From Flavobacterium laiguense (GTDB taxonomy: Bacteria > Bacteroidota > Bacteroidia > Flavobacteriales > Flavobacteriaceae), in contig NZ_QCZH01000005.1 in the NCBI RefSeq assembly GCF_003097655.1, positions 124,001 to 188,000 on the forward strand: a stretch of 64,000 nucleotides of DNA, read 5' to 3'. This document shows positions 43,546 to 53,004 of this stretch, piece by piece. The notes under the pieces were generated by a model. It was not told the DNA's origin and ran no database searches. It saw only the letters and a program-made list of their open reading frames with translations. Each line of letters starts with the position of its first letter. The first letter of the stretch is position 1. The translations under genes and the position numbers were made by a program.

Positions 43546-44676
43546 ATGAAAAAAATACTTTTTATTATTCATGAAGCATCAGCAACAGGTGCTCCCATTA
43601 TGATTAATAATTTATTAGAAAGCTCTTATTCAAAAAAATATAAGTGTTTTGTTTTATGTATTTATGGAGGTAAGATTGAGAATAATTTAAAAGCAAATTC
43701 AGAGCTGGCAATATTATATGATAAGAGAATAAAGCATTCTGTTTGCGATAAATTGATTAATAAGTTTATAAAACCCAAGCATGATTTTTTGAAAAAATTA
43801 AATCAAGGTTTTTTTGATTTAGTATATCTTAACAGTTTGGCGACATTAACTAGATTACCATCGCTGGATTTTTTAAATAAGAATAAAGCTTTATTGCATA
43901 TACATGAAGGACCAGTTCTTATCGAAAACCTGAATGTAGAGAAATTATTAAGTTCTACTATTAAAAAATTTTCAAAAATAATTTTTGTTTCCGATTTTGT
44001 TAAAAAGGCAATTGTTTCAAAATACGAAATCATTATAGAAAAATCACAAGTTATTCCACCTGTAAATCGTGATTTGCAGAATTTTAAGTCAGACATTACT
44101 CTTTTGGATATACCTGAAAATTCTTTTGTAGTATGTTCTTCAGGCTCAATAAACTATACGAAAGGAGTTGATGTTTTTTTGCAAATAGCCAAAAACGTTG
44201 TCAATCAAGCTAAATTGGATAGGCCTATTTATTTTGTTTGGGTGGGTAGAGATGGTGATGCTGAAATAAGGAATCATTTATTTCACGACATTATAAAAAT
44301 GCGATTAGATTGTAATGTAATGATTATACCAAATACGGATAATGTTATTCATTATTTTAGTGAATCGGATGTGTTTTTGTTATCCTCGAGAGAAGAATCT
44401 TTTTCGATGGTTGCAATGGAAAATGCGATGTTAGGAAATCCCGTAGTTTGTTTTGATGATGGCAACGGAACTAATGAATTTATAAATGATGAAAATGGAT
44501 ATGTAGTTCCTTATTTAGACATTCAAGCTGCCAGTAATGCTATTTTGGAGCTGTATAATGACGTTGAGTTATTAAAGAAAAAATCAGTTGCAATAAAAAA
44601 AATGTCACTTGAATATTCAGGAGATGGTATGGCAAAACGTATTTTTAATCTAATTGATCAGGTTATATATGGATAA
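43546..44676 (+). CDS. Glycosyltransferase family 4
   Basis: A 376-residue GT-B enzyme. N-terminal FIIHEASATGAPIMINNLLE near 5-24, and the donor site block SREESFSMVAMENAMLGNPV near 281-300 with the E-x7-E-like acidic pair, followed by VVCFDDGNGTNEFI. Belongs to the run of glycan assembly genes behind wzt. The donor is unknown. Confidence 0.85.
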   Translation: MKKILFIIHEASATGAPIMINNLLESSYSKKYKCFVLCIYGGKIENNLKANSELAILYDKRIKHSVCDKLINKFIKPKHDFLKKLNQGFFDLVYLNSLATLTRLPSLDFLNKNKALLHIHEGPVLIENLNVEKLLSSTIKKFSKIIFVSDFVKKAIVSKYEIIIEKSQVIPPVNRDLQNFKSDITLLDIPENSFVVCSSGSINYTKGVDVFLQIAKNVVNQAKLDRPIYFVWVGRDGDAEIRNHLFHDIIKMRLDCNVMIIPNTDNVIHYFSESDVFLLSSREESFSMVAMENAMLGNPVVCFDDGNGTNEFINDENGYVVPYLDIQAASNAILELYNDVELLKKKSVAIKKMSLEYSGDGMAKRIFNLIDQVIYG

Positions 44677-45619
44677 GAATAACTTGAGAATTTTAACCAT
44701 CATAGCGACTTATAACGGGAGTAGATGGATTCGAAAATGTATTGATTCTATTCAATCTTCAAATAAAGTAACGGATGTTTTTGTAATTGATAACGCAAGT
44801 AATGATGATACTGTTTTTGTTCTAAAAAGTTATCCTAACATTATTCTCCATGAGAATAAAGATAATTTAGGTTTTGGTCAAGCCAATAATATTGGAATGC
44901 GATACGCCTTGGAAAACAACTATGATTATGTTTTTTTATTGAACCAAGATGCTTGGGTCGAGAATGATACTTTAAGTACATTGATAAGCATTTCTATTTC
45001 AAACAAAGAATATGGGATTCTTTCGCCTTTACATTATTATTCAGATCAGAAATCTTTGGAATACAATTTTAGTGTTCAATTATCTCCGTGGTTTTGTAAA
45101 GATATTATGTCTGATTATGTGACTAAAAATCAGAAAGAGATGAAAGATATTTATCCATTAAATTTTGTTAATGCTGCAGCTTGGCTAATTCCTAAAAAAA
45201 CACTTGAAATTGTTGGTGGTTTTGACCCTTTATTTTTTCAGTATGGTGAAGATAATAATTACTGTCATCGTGTTAAATATCATGGTTTTAAAATAGGTGT
45301 TGTGCCGTCTACTAAAATTTATCATGATTGTTTGGATGCAAATAATAATAAAGAACAAAACGTTGAAGAACAATTAAGGAAATTTGAGTTGGACACTAAA
45401 ACGAATTTTGCCAATATCAATACAGATGTAAATAAAATAAAAATAGTAGAATTTGCATTTAATAAATTTATTCTCTGTTTGTTTTTTGTTTTTCGTTTAA
45501 AAATAGCAGATGCCAGGTTTCATTTTTTAGCCTTCAGAGTTGTGTTTGAAAATTGTAGCAGAATAATTGAAAGCAGGAATAAGAATTTTATTTCAAGGCC
45601 CAATTATTTGTCAAATTAG
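44669..45619 (+). CDS. Glycosyltransferase family 2 (rhamnosyltransferase-like)
   Basis: A 316-residue GT-A enzyme from ATG 44669, which overlaps the previous gene by 8 bases. Blocks: TIIATYNGSRWIRKCIDSIQ near 9-28, NKDNLGFGQANNIGMRYALE near 61-80, and LLNQDAWVE near 90 with the metal-binding Asp. The NxGFGxANNxG pattern is typical of WbbL/RfbN-type rhamnosyltransferases, which fits the rmlACD genes upstream. An upstream ATG at 44654 adds five residues and is less likely. Confidence 0.85.
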   Translation: MDKNNLRILTIIATYNGSRWIRKCIDSIQSSNKVTDVFVIDNASNDDTVFVLKSYPNIILHENKDNLGFGQANNIGMRYALENNYDYVFLLNQDAWVENDTLSTLISISISNKEYGILSPLHYYSDQKSLEYNFSVQLSPWFCKDIMSDYVTKNQKEMKDIYPLNFVNAAAWLIPKKTLEIVGGFDPLFFQYGEDNNYCHRVKYHGFKIGVVPSTKIYHDCLDANNNKEQNVEEQLRKFELDTKTNFANINTDVNKIKIVEFAFNKFILCLFFVFRLKIADARFHFLAFRVVFENCSRIIESRNKNFISRPNYLSN

Positions 45620-45658
45620 AATTTGGTACTGAGTCCTATAAAAAAACTGACGAAATAG

Positions 45659-46735
45659 ATGATAACTATTCTGTATCCATACCGTAATCGAGAATTAAGT
45701 CGCATAAAGCGTTCACTTGATTCTTTGGCACAACAAAAACAACAAAATTTTAGTGTTGTATTTGTAGATTATGGTTCTGAAGAAAATTTAGCTTATGAAA
45801 TAAAAAAACTTATAGATCAATATAGTTTTGCTTCTTATGAATATCTTTTTACAAGACAGCAGCCTTGGAGTAAGAGTAAGGCATTAAATTATGGTATTAA
45901 AAATCTTAGTTCTGAATACTGTTTTACAGCAGATGTTGATATAATTTTTCATCCACAATTCACGGAAATATTAGAAAAACACCTGAACACCAGTAAGGTC
46001 ATCTATTTTAAAGTTGGTTTTTTAACAGAAGAAGAGAGCATGAAATTAATTGACTTTGAGGAATATAAGATAAGTTTTCTAACTAATGAAGAAGCAACAG
46101 GAATGACTCTTTTTCCAGTGGAAAAACTTAAATTAATTAATGGATTTGATGAGTTTTTTCATTTTTGGGGAGCCGAGGATACAGATATTCACAATCGTTT
46201 GAGAAATTTGGGGTGTAAGGTTCAATTTTATGATCAAAATACATTATTGCTTCATCAATGGCATCCCAATTACAGAAAGAGAGAAACAATACGATTAAAC
46301 AAGGAGCTTCAATTAAAAGGAGCTGTTGAACTCAATCATAAGCATATTAAATACAATTTCGAAAAAGGAATTACGAAAGTAAATTCGAAAGCGTGGGGAT
46401 GTATCATGAATAAGACGGATTATGAAACGTTGTTAAATTTGCATTTAAGGGAAATGTCAAACGAAGTCAGTGTCATTAATCACTTTCTATTCGTAGCCTT
46501 AAGTGATGGAAATACATCTGTAATAAGTGTAAGAATAATTAAAAACCCCGTTGAAAAGACACTAAAGTATAAAATTAAAAAATTACTGGGGAAAAAGGTC
46601 CCTGAATTTTATTCCATAAAGGAAATTAATGATAAATTGTTGCTTCATATTGTTGCTTACCAACATCACTTACCTTATGTATATTCAATAAGCGAGGACT
46701 TTTCAAGTATAGATTTTAAGATGATAAGAAAATAA
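45659..46735 (+). CDS. Glycosyltransferase family 2 with galactosyltransferase-type C-terminal domain
   Basis: A 358-residue enzyme. GT-A part: TILYPYRNRELSRIKRSLDS near 3-22 and ADVDIIFHPQF near 92-102 with a D-x-D. Residues about 165-185 carry FHFWGAEDTDIHNRL, the WGxED/xD motif of the Glyco_transf_7C (GT27-like) family that binds nucleotide and metal. This combination is seen in chondroitin-type and N-acetylgalactosaminyl transferases. The exact donor is unknown. Confidence 0.83.
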   Translation: MITILYPYRNRELSRIKRSLDSLAQQKQQNFSVVFVDYGSEENLAYEIKKLIDQYSFASYEYLFTRQQPWSKSKALNYGIKNLSSEYCFTADVDIIFHPQFTEILEKHLNTSKVIYFKVGFLTEEESMKLIDFEEYKISFLTNEEATGMTLFPVEKLKLINGFDEFFHFWGAEDTDIHNRLRNLGCKVQFYDQNTLLLHQWHPNYRKRETIRLNKELQLKGAVELNHKHIKYNFEKGITKVNSKAWGCIMNKTDYETLLNLHLREMSNEVSVINHFLFVALSDGNTSVISVRIIKNPVEKTLKYKIKKLLGKKVPEFYSIKEINDKLLLHIVAYQHHLPYVYSISEDFSSIDFKMIRK

Positions 46736-46741
46736 TTTTCG

Positions 46742-47851
46742 ATGGATATCAATACTAAAACCAAAGTAATTCTGCTCTCTCAAGTTTCATTGCCTTTCTC
46801 TGGAATTGGCAGTTGGACTACGTTATATAAAAACTATTTACAAGGAGACCATCAAATAGATTTTATAGTTTGTGAAATTCCTGATCAGCGGTTTAATGGA
46901 GTTGGTTACAGTATAGTGTCTAGTAATTGGTCAACTAAGATTAGAAAAAAGTGGAATAAGAATCCGTACTTAGGGTATTTGGAAGCTCTGGGTAAAATCT
47001 TAAAACCAGATGAAAAATACATCATTCAAATCGTGGATAATTTTGGAATAGTAAACCCGCTTTTAGTTTTTTTGGAGTCCAAAGGGTTGCGTTCCAATTG
47101 CTATTTACAGTTTTTTTATCATGGATTTCCTCCCTTTTATGAAAATTTCCATGGACGTTGGTTTTTTGAAGCCATAGACGAAATGGTTGTATTGACATAT
47201 GATTCTTATTTGGCACATAAAAATTATTATACAGTTTTGCCCACTCGTTTTTCGGTATTGCATAATGGTATTGACACTGCGACATTTTTTTTGCTTTCGC
47301 CAAAAGAAAAAGAGACACTAAAACAAAGCAAAAATGTTTTGGATAAAAAAGTTTTTATATGGTGCTCCCAAGATCGTCCGAAAAAGGGACTCCATCTTTT
47401 GCTGAATGCCTGGAAAAGTGTCTTTGAAGCAAGACAGGATATAGTATTGTGGGTAATTGGTTGTGAATCTAAATTTCCTCAGGATGGAGTCGAGTATTTA
47501 GGACGAATTCCCAATAAAGAATTGGCTACTTATTTTCAAGCTGCCGATTGCTATTTGTTTCCCACTCTTTGCCATGAGGGATTTGGTATGAGTTTGATAG
47601 AGGCTTTACATTGTGGTAATTACTGCATTGCTTCTGCCATAGGAGGCGTTCCAGATGTGTTGCAATATGGGAAATTAGGAAAATTGATTGAAAATCCTCA
47701 TTTTGTTTCAGCTTGGGAAGAGGCTATTTTGGAATTTTTGGACACTCCATTAGTGTTTGAACCAATTTCACCAAATTTATACTCTACTGAAAGTTGGAAT
47801 AAGGGAATGAATAACCTAATAGAAAATGCCAAGTTTAAAGTTTTGCAATGA
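46742..47851 (+). CDS. Glycosyltransferase family 4
   Basis: A 369-residue GT-B enzyme. LHNGIDTATFFLLS near 174-187 is the hinge region, WCSQDRPKKGLHLLLNAW near 204-221, and the donor site is LFPTLCHEGFGMSLIEALHC near 274-293 with the conserved Glu pair. It follows the previous GT by 6 bases. Confidence 0.85.
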   Translation: MDINTKTKVILLSQVSLPFSGIGSWTTLYKNYLQGDHQIDFIVCEIPDQRFNGVGYSIVSSNWSTKIRKKWNKNPYLGYLEALGKILKPDEKYIIQIVDNFGIVNPLLVFLESKGLRSNCYLQFFYHGFPPFYENFHGRWFFEAIDEMVVLTYDSYLAHKNYYTVLPTRFSVLHNGIDTATFFLLSPKEKETLKQSKNVLDKKVFIWCSQDRPKKGLHLLLNAWKSVFEARQDIVLWVIGCESKFPQDGVEYLGRIPNKELATYFQAADCYLFPTLCHEGFGMSLIEALHCGNYCIASAIGGVPDVLQYGKLGKLIENPHFVSAWEEAILEFLDTPLVFEPISPNLYSTESWNKGMNNLIENAKFKVLQ

Positions 47852-47886
47852 TTTAATAACCAACAGAAAAGTTTGATGTCAAGAAT

Positions 47887-48627
47887 ATGAATTTTAAAAA
47901 AGAGATAAAGAATAGAATTCAAAGGGAGATGCTTAAGAAAGGATTTAAAATAAATAATGTATTTTATTTTAATTATCTAGAGAGCATTCTTTATCAGTAT
48001 GTTCTGAAATATAAAAACATTAATTTTATACAAATAGGCGCAAATGATGGAAAGCGATTTGATCCGATTCATGAATTCATAAAATATAATAAAGCTAATA
48101 TTACAGGATATGTTGTCGAACCGGTAAGGGATTATTTTATGGAGTTATGTAATACCTATAAAGATTATCCCAATATTAAACCGTTAAATTTTGCAATTCA
48201 TAATAATTTATCTGAAGCTGTAATTTATAAAGTAGCAAAAGAGTTTGAATCAATAGTTCCAGAATTTGCTTTGGGAATAGCTTCATTTGATCAAGATCAT
48301 CATAGGAGGACAAATATTCCATCAGAATTTTTGTTTGAAGAAAAGGTGCAGTGTATGTCTCTTAGTGGTTTAGTTAGTGGTTATAATATTTTGAATGTTA
48401 GTCTTTTAGTTTTGGATACAGAGGGTTATGATTATAACATTTTAACTAATATTGACTTTGATGTAATCTCACCTTCAATTATTCATTTTGAGCATGGTAT
48501 AAAGTCAGGGACAATTAGTATAAATCAGTTTAATGAATTAAAGAAGTTGTTTCATGATAATGATTATCAATTATTTGTTGACAAAACAGATGTAACAGCG
48601 GTAAAAACTTTACTGTTCTATGAATAA
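47887..48627 (+). CDS. FkbM-family methyltransferase
   Basis: A 246-residue SAM-dependent methyltransferase. SAM site NFIQIGANDGKRFDPIHEFI near 41-60, the acidic VVEPVRDYF near 76-84, and SLLVLDTEGYDYNILTNIDF near 177-196 are the FkbM pattern; the C-terminal HFEHG is also typical. It would O-methylate a sugar hydroxyl. It overlaps neuA by 8 bases, so the methyl transfer is translationally tied to the sialic acid block. Confidence 0.85.
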   Translation: MNFKKEIKNRIQREMLKKGFKINNVFYFNYLESILYQYVLKYKNINFIQIGANDGKRFDPIHEFIKYNKANITGYVVEPVRDYFMELCNTYKDYPNIKPLNFAIHNNLSEAVIYKVAKEFESIVPEFALGIASFDQDHHRRTNIPSEFLFEEKVQCMSLSGLVSGYNILNVSLLVLDTEGYDYNILTNIDFDVISPSIIHFEHGIKSGTISINQFNELKKLFHDNDYQLFVDKTDVTAVKTLLFYE

Positions 48628-49303
48628 ATATAAAAACATAGCTATAATTCCTGCCCGTGGTGGATCCAAACGTATCCCAGAGAAAAACATTCAGTTATTT
48701 GGAGGATTACCCTTATTGGTACATTCGATACAATATGCAGCAGCGAATAGTGAAATCATAGATGCCATCTATGTTTCTACAGATGATCCAACTATCAAAG
48801 CAACGGCATTGGCTTATGGAGCCAAAGTAATTGATAGACCAGCATCTCTTTCGGGAGATTTGGAACCTACGATTACGGCATTAAAACACGTTTTAGAATC
48901 TATTGAAGTTGTTGTGGAAAATGTAATTTTACTGCAACCCACGAATCCATTACGTCCTCAAAATTTGTTGAAAGAAGCTTTTGAAATGTATCAAAAAGAG
49001 AATTATGATAGTTTGTTTACAGTCACGAGAAATCATCAGAAATTTGGAAAAATAGACGATAATAAATTCATTCCGTACAATTATGCAATTGGGCAACGCA
49101 GCCAAGATTTAGAGCCTCTATATTCTGAAAATGGATTATTGTATATTACAAAAGCATCGTTGATTTTGCAGAATGTCATTATCTCAGAAAATGCCTTTCC
49201 TCTCGAAGTAAATCATGTTTTTTCCAATGTTGACATTGATACAAAAGATGATATGGAATACGCAGAATATCTTTATCAAAAACTCATAACTCATAACTCG
49301 TAA
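48620..49303 (+). CDS. neuA: CMP-N-acetylneuraminic acid synthetase (acylneuraminate cytidylyltransferase)
   Basis: Activates sialic acid with CTP to CMP-sialic acid. A 227-residue protein with [20 protein letters not shown] near 9-28 (CTP binding), STDDPTIK near 53-60, [10 protein letters not shown] near 103-112 and the end [16 protein letters not shown] near 204-219. Size is typical of the bacterial monofunctional enzyme. The last codons (KLITHNS) are read from an aactcataactcat repeat, so the C-terminal tail is recent. Legionaminic acid activation cannot be excluded. Confidence 0.9.
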   Translation: MNKYKNIAIIPARGGSKRIPEKNIQLFGGLPLLVHSIQYAAANSEIIDAIYVSTDDPTIKATALAYGAKVIDRPASLSGDLEPTITALKHVLESIEVVVENVILLQPTNPLRPQNLLKEAFEMYQKENYDSLFTVTRNHQKFGKIDDNKFIPYNYAIGQRSQDLEPLYSENGLLYITKASLILQNVIISENAFPLEVNHVFSNVDIDTKDDMEYAEYLYQKLITHNS

Positions 49304-49311
49304 CTCATTTT

Positions 49312-50352
49312 ATGAACCCATATATAGAAATAGCAGGGCGAAAAATTGGGCTCGATTATCCCCCCTTAGTCATTGCCGAAATTGGGATTAATCATGAAGG
49401 CTCTTTACAAGTGGCCAAAGAAATGATAGACGCAGCCCATAGAGCAGGAGTTGAGGTAATTAAACACCAAACCCATATTGTCGAAGATGAAATGTCTGGA
49501 GCTGCCAAAAAAGTTATTCCAGGGAATTCCGATGTTTCCATATATGAAATCATGGAACGATGTTCGTTGAATGAAGTAGATGAATTGGAATTAAAAAAGT
49601 ATGTGGAAAGTAAAGGGATGATTTTTATTTCGACTCCGTTCTCTCGCGCCGCAGCCGAGCGATTGAAAAATTTTGATATTCCGGCTTATAAAATTGGTTC
49701 GGGCGAATGTAATAATTATCCGCTGTTAGAACATATTGCTTCGTTTGGGAAACCTGTTATTTTGAGTACGGGAATGAATACCATTGAAAGTATTCGCAAA
49801 GCAGTAGCTATTTTTGATAGTCATAAAGTCCCTGTAGTTTTATTGCATACGACTAATTTATATCCAACACCAACTCATTTGGTTCGTTTGGGGGCCATGA
49901 CTCAAATGCATGAAGCTTTTCCGGATAAAGTGTTTGGTTTGAGCGATCATACTTTGAATAATAATGCTTGTTTGGGAGCAGTGGCTTTGGGAGCCAGTAT
50001 TTTGGAACGTCATTTTACAGACCGCATGCAGCGTACAGGGCCAGATATCGTATGTAGTATGGATGAACAAACCACCAAAGAATTGATTACAAGTTCTAAT
50101 GAGATTTGGCAAATGCGAGGAGGAGTCAAAGCGCCAACCCAAGAAGAACAAGTGACTATTGATTTTGCTTTTGCCACGGTTTGTGCTATCGCCGATATAA
50201 AAAAAGGGGAGGTATTTACTAAAGAAAATATTTGGGTGAAACGCCCGGGAACGGGAAAGATTCTGGCGGAACATTTTGATGTCGTATTAGGAAAAAGAGC
50301 CACTAGGGATATTGTAAATGATGAGCAGATTAGTTGGGAGGATGTTGATTAA
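49312..50352 (+). CDS. neuB: N-acetylneuraminate synthase
   Basis: Condenses ManNAc with phosphoenolpyruvate to N-acetylneuraminic acid. A 346-residue protein: [20 protein letters not shown] near 18-37, [12 protein letters not shown] near 51-62, [14 protein letters not shown] near 103-116, [17 protein letters not shown] near 123-139, [11 protein letters not shown] near 148, GLSDHT near 206 and a C-terminal SAF/antifreeze-like domain from about residue 285. The wording closely follows Neisseria-type sialic acid synthase as I remember it, more than the legionaminic or pseudaminic synthases. Confidence 0.92.
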   Translation: MNPYIEIAGRKIGLDYPPLVIAEIGINHEGSLQVAKEMIDAAHRAGVEVIKHQTHIVEDEMSGAAKKVIPGNSDVSIYEIMERCSLNEVDELELKKYVESKGMIFISTPFSRAAAERLKNFDIPAYKIGSGECNNYPLLEHIASFGKPVILSTGMNTIESIRKAVAIFDSHKVPVVLLHTTNLYPTPTHLVRLGAMTQMHEAFPDKVFGLSDHTLNNNACLGAVALGASILERHFTDRMQRTGPDIVCSMDEQTTKELITSSNEIWQMRGGVKAPTQEEQVTIDFAFATVCAIADIKKGEVFTKENIWVKRPGTGKILAEHFDVVLGKRATRDIVNDEQISWEDVD

Positions 50353-50364
50353 TTCTTGCTGATT

Positions 50365-50410
50365 AACCCTTTCAGTCCCGATAGTTATCGGGATAAACTC
50401 TGAAAGGGTT
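50365..50410. repeat. Nested palindrome between neuB and neuC
   Basis: Outer arms aaccctttcag (50365-50375) and ctgaaagggtt (50400-50410) pair perfectly; the inner arms cccgata (50377-50383) and tatcggg (50386-50392) also pair. It lacks a T tract, so it is more likely a REP-type element or mRNA stabiliser inside the operon than a terminator. The inner cccgatagntatcggg core is a common Bacteroidota palindrome (from memory). Confidence 0.7.
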
Positions 50411-50433
50411 GGTTGACTAAAAAGAAAAAATAA

Positions 50434-51555
50434 ATGAAAAAAATAGTATTCCTAACGGGTACACGTGCCGATTTTGGTAAAATAAAATCATTGATTTCGA
50501 TTTTGGAGCTACAACCCGAATTTGAAGTTTTTGTGGCGGTAACCGGTATGCATTTACAGGAAGAATATGGCTACACGGTATTAGAAATACAACGTTGTGG
50601 GTATAAAAATATCCATACTTTTCATAATCATACCCATGAAACCACCATGGATCTGACATTGGCCAAAACCATCGAAGGGCTCTCCAGTTATGTAAAAAAA
50701 GTAGAACCGGATTTGATTCTCGTGCATGGAGATCGGGTAGAAACTTTGGCGGGAGCCATTGTGGGTTCTTTGAATAATATTTTGGTGGCCCACATCGAGG
50801 GTGGCGAAATATCGGGAACTGTAGATGAATTGATTCGCCATAGTGTCAGTAAATTGAGCCATATTCATTTTGTTTCGAATGCCAAAGCTGCCAAGCGATT
50901 GGAACAGATGGGTGAGATAAATGAATCTGTTTTTACCATTGGTTCACCTGATATTGACGTTATGTTTTCGGATAAACTTCCAGATTTAGCTGATGCTAAA
51001 GAATATTATCAATTGTTTTTTGAAACCTACGCTATAGTCATGTTTCATCCTGTTACCACAGAAATAAACGAAATGGAGCAGTACGCTACCCACTTTGTCA
51101 ATGCATTGCTGGCAGATACACATAATTACATTGTTGTATTTCCCAATAATGATTTGGGAAGTAAAACGATTTTGAAAACCTACGAACGATTAGTAGGTAA
51201 TCCCCGATTCCGGATTTTTCCATCATTGCGATTTGAATATTTTTTGGTATTATTGAAAAATTGCCAATTCATAATTGGGAATAGCAGTGCAGGAATACGG
51301 GAAGCTCCTTATTACGGGATTCCCATTATCAATATCGGTTCCCGACAGCAAAATAGAGCAGTGCATGCTGATATTATACATGTAGATTATAATGAAAAGA
51401 ATATCACAGAAGCCTTGACAACTATCGATTCGCGCCAAGTGAATCAAACTGTTGTCGATTTTGGGCAAGGCAATAGCGCTGAATTATTTTTGGAATGCCT
51501 TCAAAAAGGGGAGTTTTGGAAAATGAATCATCAGAAACAGTTTAGAGACAGATAA
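50434..51555 (+). CDS. neuC: UDP-N-acetylglucosamine 2-epimerase (hydrolysing)
   Basis: Releases ManNAc and UDP from UDP-GlcNAc, the first step of sialic acid synthesis. A 373-residue protein: LTGTRADFGKIKSLIS near 7-22, VTGMHLQEEYGYT near 35-47, VHGDRVETLAGAIVGSLNN near 92-110, HIEGGEISGTVDELIRHSVS near 115-134, MFHPVTTE near 193 and NSSAGIREAPYYGIP near 273-287. These wordings match Neisseria SiaA/NeuC rather than the non-hydrolysing WecB at 6350. With neuB and neuA upstream the CMP-sialic acid pathway is complete in one operon. Confidence 0.92.
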   Translation: MKKIVFLTGTRADFGKIKSLISILELQPEFEVFVAVTGMHLQEEYGYTVLEIQRCGYKNIHTFHNHTHETTMDLTLAKTIEGLSSYVKKVEPDLILVHGDRVETLAGAIVGSLNNILVAHIEGGEISGTVDELIRHSVSKLSHIHFVSNAKAAKRLEQMGEINESVFTIGSPDIDVMFSDKLPDLADAKEYYQLFFETYAIVMFHPVTTEINEMEQYATHFVNALLADTHNYIVVFPNNDLGSKTILKTYERLVGNPRFRIFPSLRFEYFLVLLKNCQFIIGNSSAGIREAPYYGIPIINIGSRQQNRAVHADIIHVDYNEKNITEALTTIDSRQVNQTVVDFGQGNSAELFLECLQKGEFWKMNHQKQFRDR

Positions 51556-52955
51556 TGCAAAATAATAAAATACTCATCCTTCTACCCGACGGAATCGGTC
51601 TACGTAATTTTGCGTATTCTGATTTTCAGGCTATTGGGGCCCAAGAAAATTTTGATGTTGTTTTTTGGAACAATACTCCATTTGATTTAACCGAATTGGG
51701 GTTTAAAGAAATAAAGATTCAAAACTCCAAATCGCATCCGCTTACGGAAACCTATAAGAATGTCCGTAAACAAATAGAATTAAATCTCTTTATTCGAAGA
51801 ACCAAAGACCGAGTTTATGACACCTATCGGTTTCCTTTTTTATATGCAACGACTCCAAGAGCGATAAAGAGTTTTGTTACACAACTACTATCATTTACCC
51901 ATTCTTCAAAGTATGGATTAAAACGCATTCGGGAAAAAATTAAACAAGAGGAACGCAAAACGTTGTATTACCATCAATGTTTAGAAACACTGCAAAAAGA
52001 AAATCCTGCGATGGTTTTTTGCACCAATCAACGCCCGATGACTGCAATTGCACCATTGTTGGCTGCACAAGAGTTAGGAATTCCTACCGCAACCTTCATT
52101 TTTTCTTGGGATAATTTGGCTAAGGCTACCATGGTGATAGAAACGGACCATTATTTTGTGTGGAGTGATTTAATGAAAAAGGAATTACTTTTTTACTATC
52201 CGTATATTAAAGAATCACAGGTTTTTGTGACTGGGACTCCACAATTCGAATCCCATTTTGATAAAAACAAGTTGCTTTCACGAGCGGATTTTTTTGAGCA
52301 AAATGCTTTAGATGTGAATAAAAAATACATTTGCTATTCGGGAGACGATGTAACGACTTGTCCCGATGATCCAAAATACCTTGAGGATGTTGCTATTGCC
52401 ATTCGAGAATTAAACAAAAATGGACATTCATTGGGAATTGTTTTTCGGCGTTGTCCCGTTGATTTTTCGAATCGATATGACAAAGTGCTCAATGATTATC
52501 AGGATGTAATCACTCCAATTGCCCCGCTTTGGAAAAAAATAGGGGAAGGTTGGAATACTGTTTTGCCCACTCAAGCCGATGTTGATTTGCAAATGAATAC
52601 GATAGCGCATACGGAACTAGTGGTCAATCTAGGGTCATCCATGGTTTTTGATTATGTGGCCCATCATAAAGCCTGTGCTTTTATCAATTATGATGTTGTC
52701 CATAAAAAAAATACAGATTGGTCCGTAAAAAAAATATACAATTACGTTCATTTTCGCTCCATGCCGAATACCGAAACCGTTTTTTGGATCAATAGTCCAG
52801 ATGCAATTGCAACAATGATTAAGGAAGGAATAGCAACTAAACCTTCGGTTATAAAAGCTGCACAGCAATGGTTTGAAATCATTAATCAGCATCCTGCACA
52901 AGAAGCTTCAAGACGTATTTGGGAAGGAATTAAAATCATCATTTCTAAGGAATAA
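51555..52955 (+). CDS. GT-B-like protein of unknown specificity; candidate sialyl- or capsule transferase
   Basis: A 466-residue protein I cannot place in a named family. It begins ILILLPDGIGLRNFAYSDF and has a two-half organisation. The C-terminal half contains YICYSGDDVTTCPDDP near 256-271, ELVVNLGSSMVFDYVAHHKA near 355-374 and FWINSPDAIATMIKEGIA near 414-431. The NLGSSMVFDYVAHHKACAFI block resembles the donor-site 'STxxxEAxxxxKPxI' segment of GT-B glycosyltransferases and CDP-glycerol-type polymerases. No membrane helices. Its ATG overlaps the neuC stop by one base, so it is translationally coupled to sialic acid synthesis; no other obvious sialyltransferase is near. Confidence 0.55.
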   Translation: MQNNKILILLPDGIGLRNFAYSDFQAIGAQENFDVVFWNNTPFDLTELGFKEIKIQNSKSHPLTETYKNVRKQIELNLFIRRTKDRVYDTYRFPFLYATTPRAIKSFVTQLLSFTHSSKYGLKRIREKIKQEERKTLYYHQCLETLQKENPAMVFCTNQRPMTAIAPLLAAQELGIPTATFIFSWDNLAKATMVIETDHYFVWSDLMKKELLFYYPYIKESQVFVTGTPQFESHFDKNKLLSRADFFEQNALDVNKKYICYSGDDVTTCPDDPKYLEDVAIAIRELNKNGHSLGIVFRRCPVDFSNRYDKVLNDYQDVITPIAPLWKKIGEGWNTVLPTQADVDLQMNTIAHTELVVNLGSSMVFDYVAHHKACAFINYDVVHKKNTDWSVKKIYNYVHFRSMPNTETVFWINSPDAIATMIKEGIATKPSVIKAAQQWFEIINQHPAQEASRRIWEGIKIIISKE

Positions 52956-53004
52956 TCCTTTTCTTTGCATCTTACAATTACAATACAATTTTTTAAAATA
53001 AATT

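Noticed and set aside
49858..50274. 138-codon minus-strand open frame
   Set aside because: Lies fully antisense to neuB, whose product is highly conserved; composition and content do not resemble a protein family.
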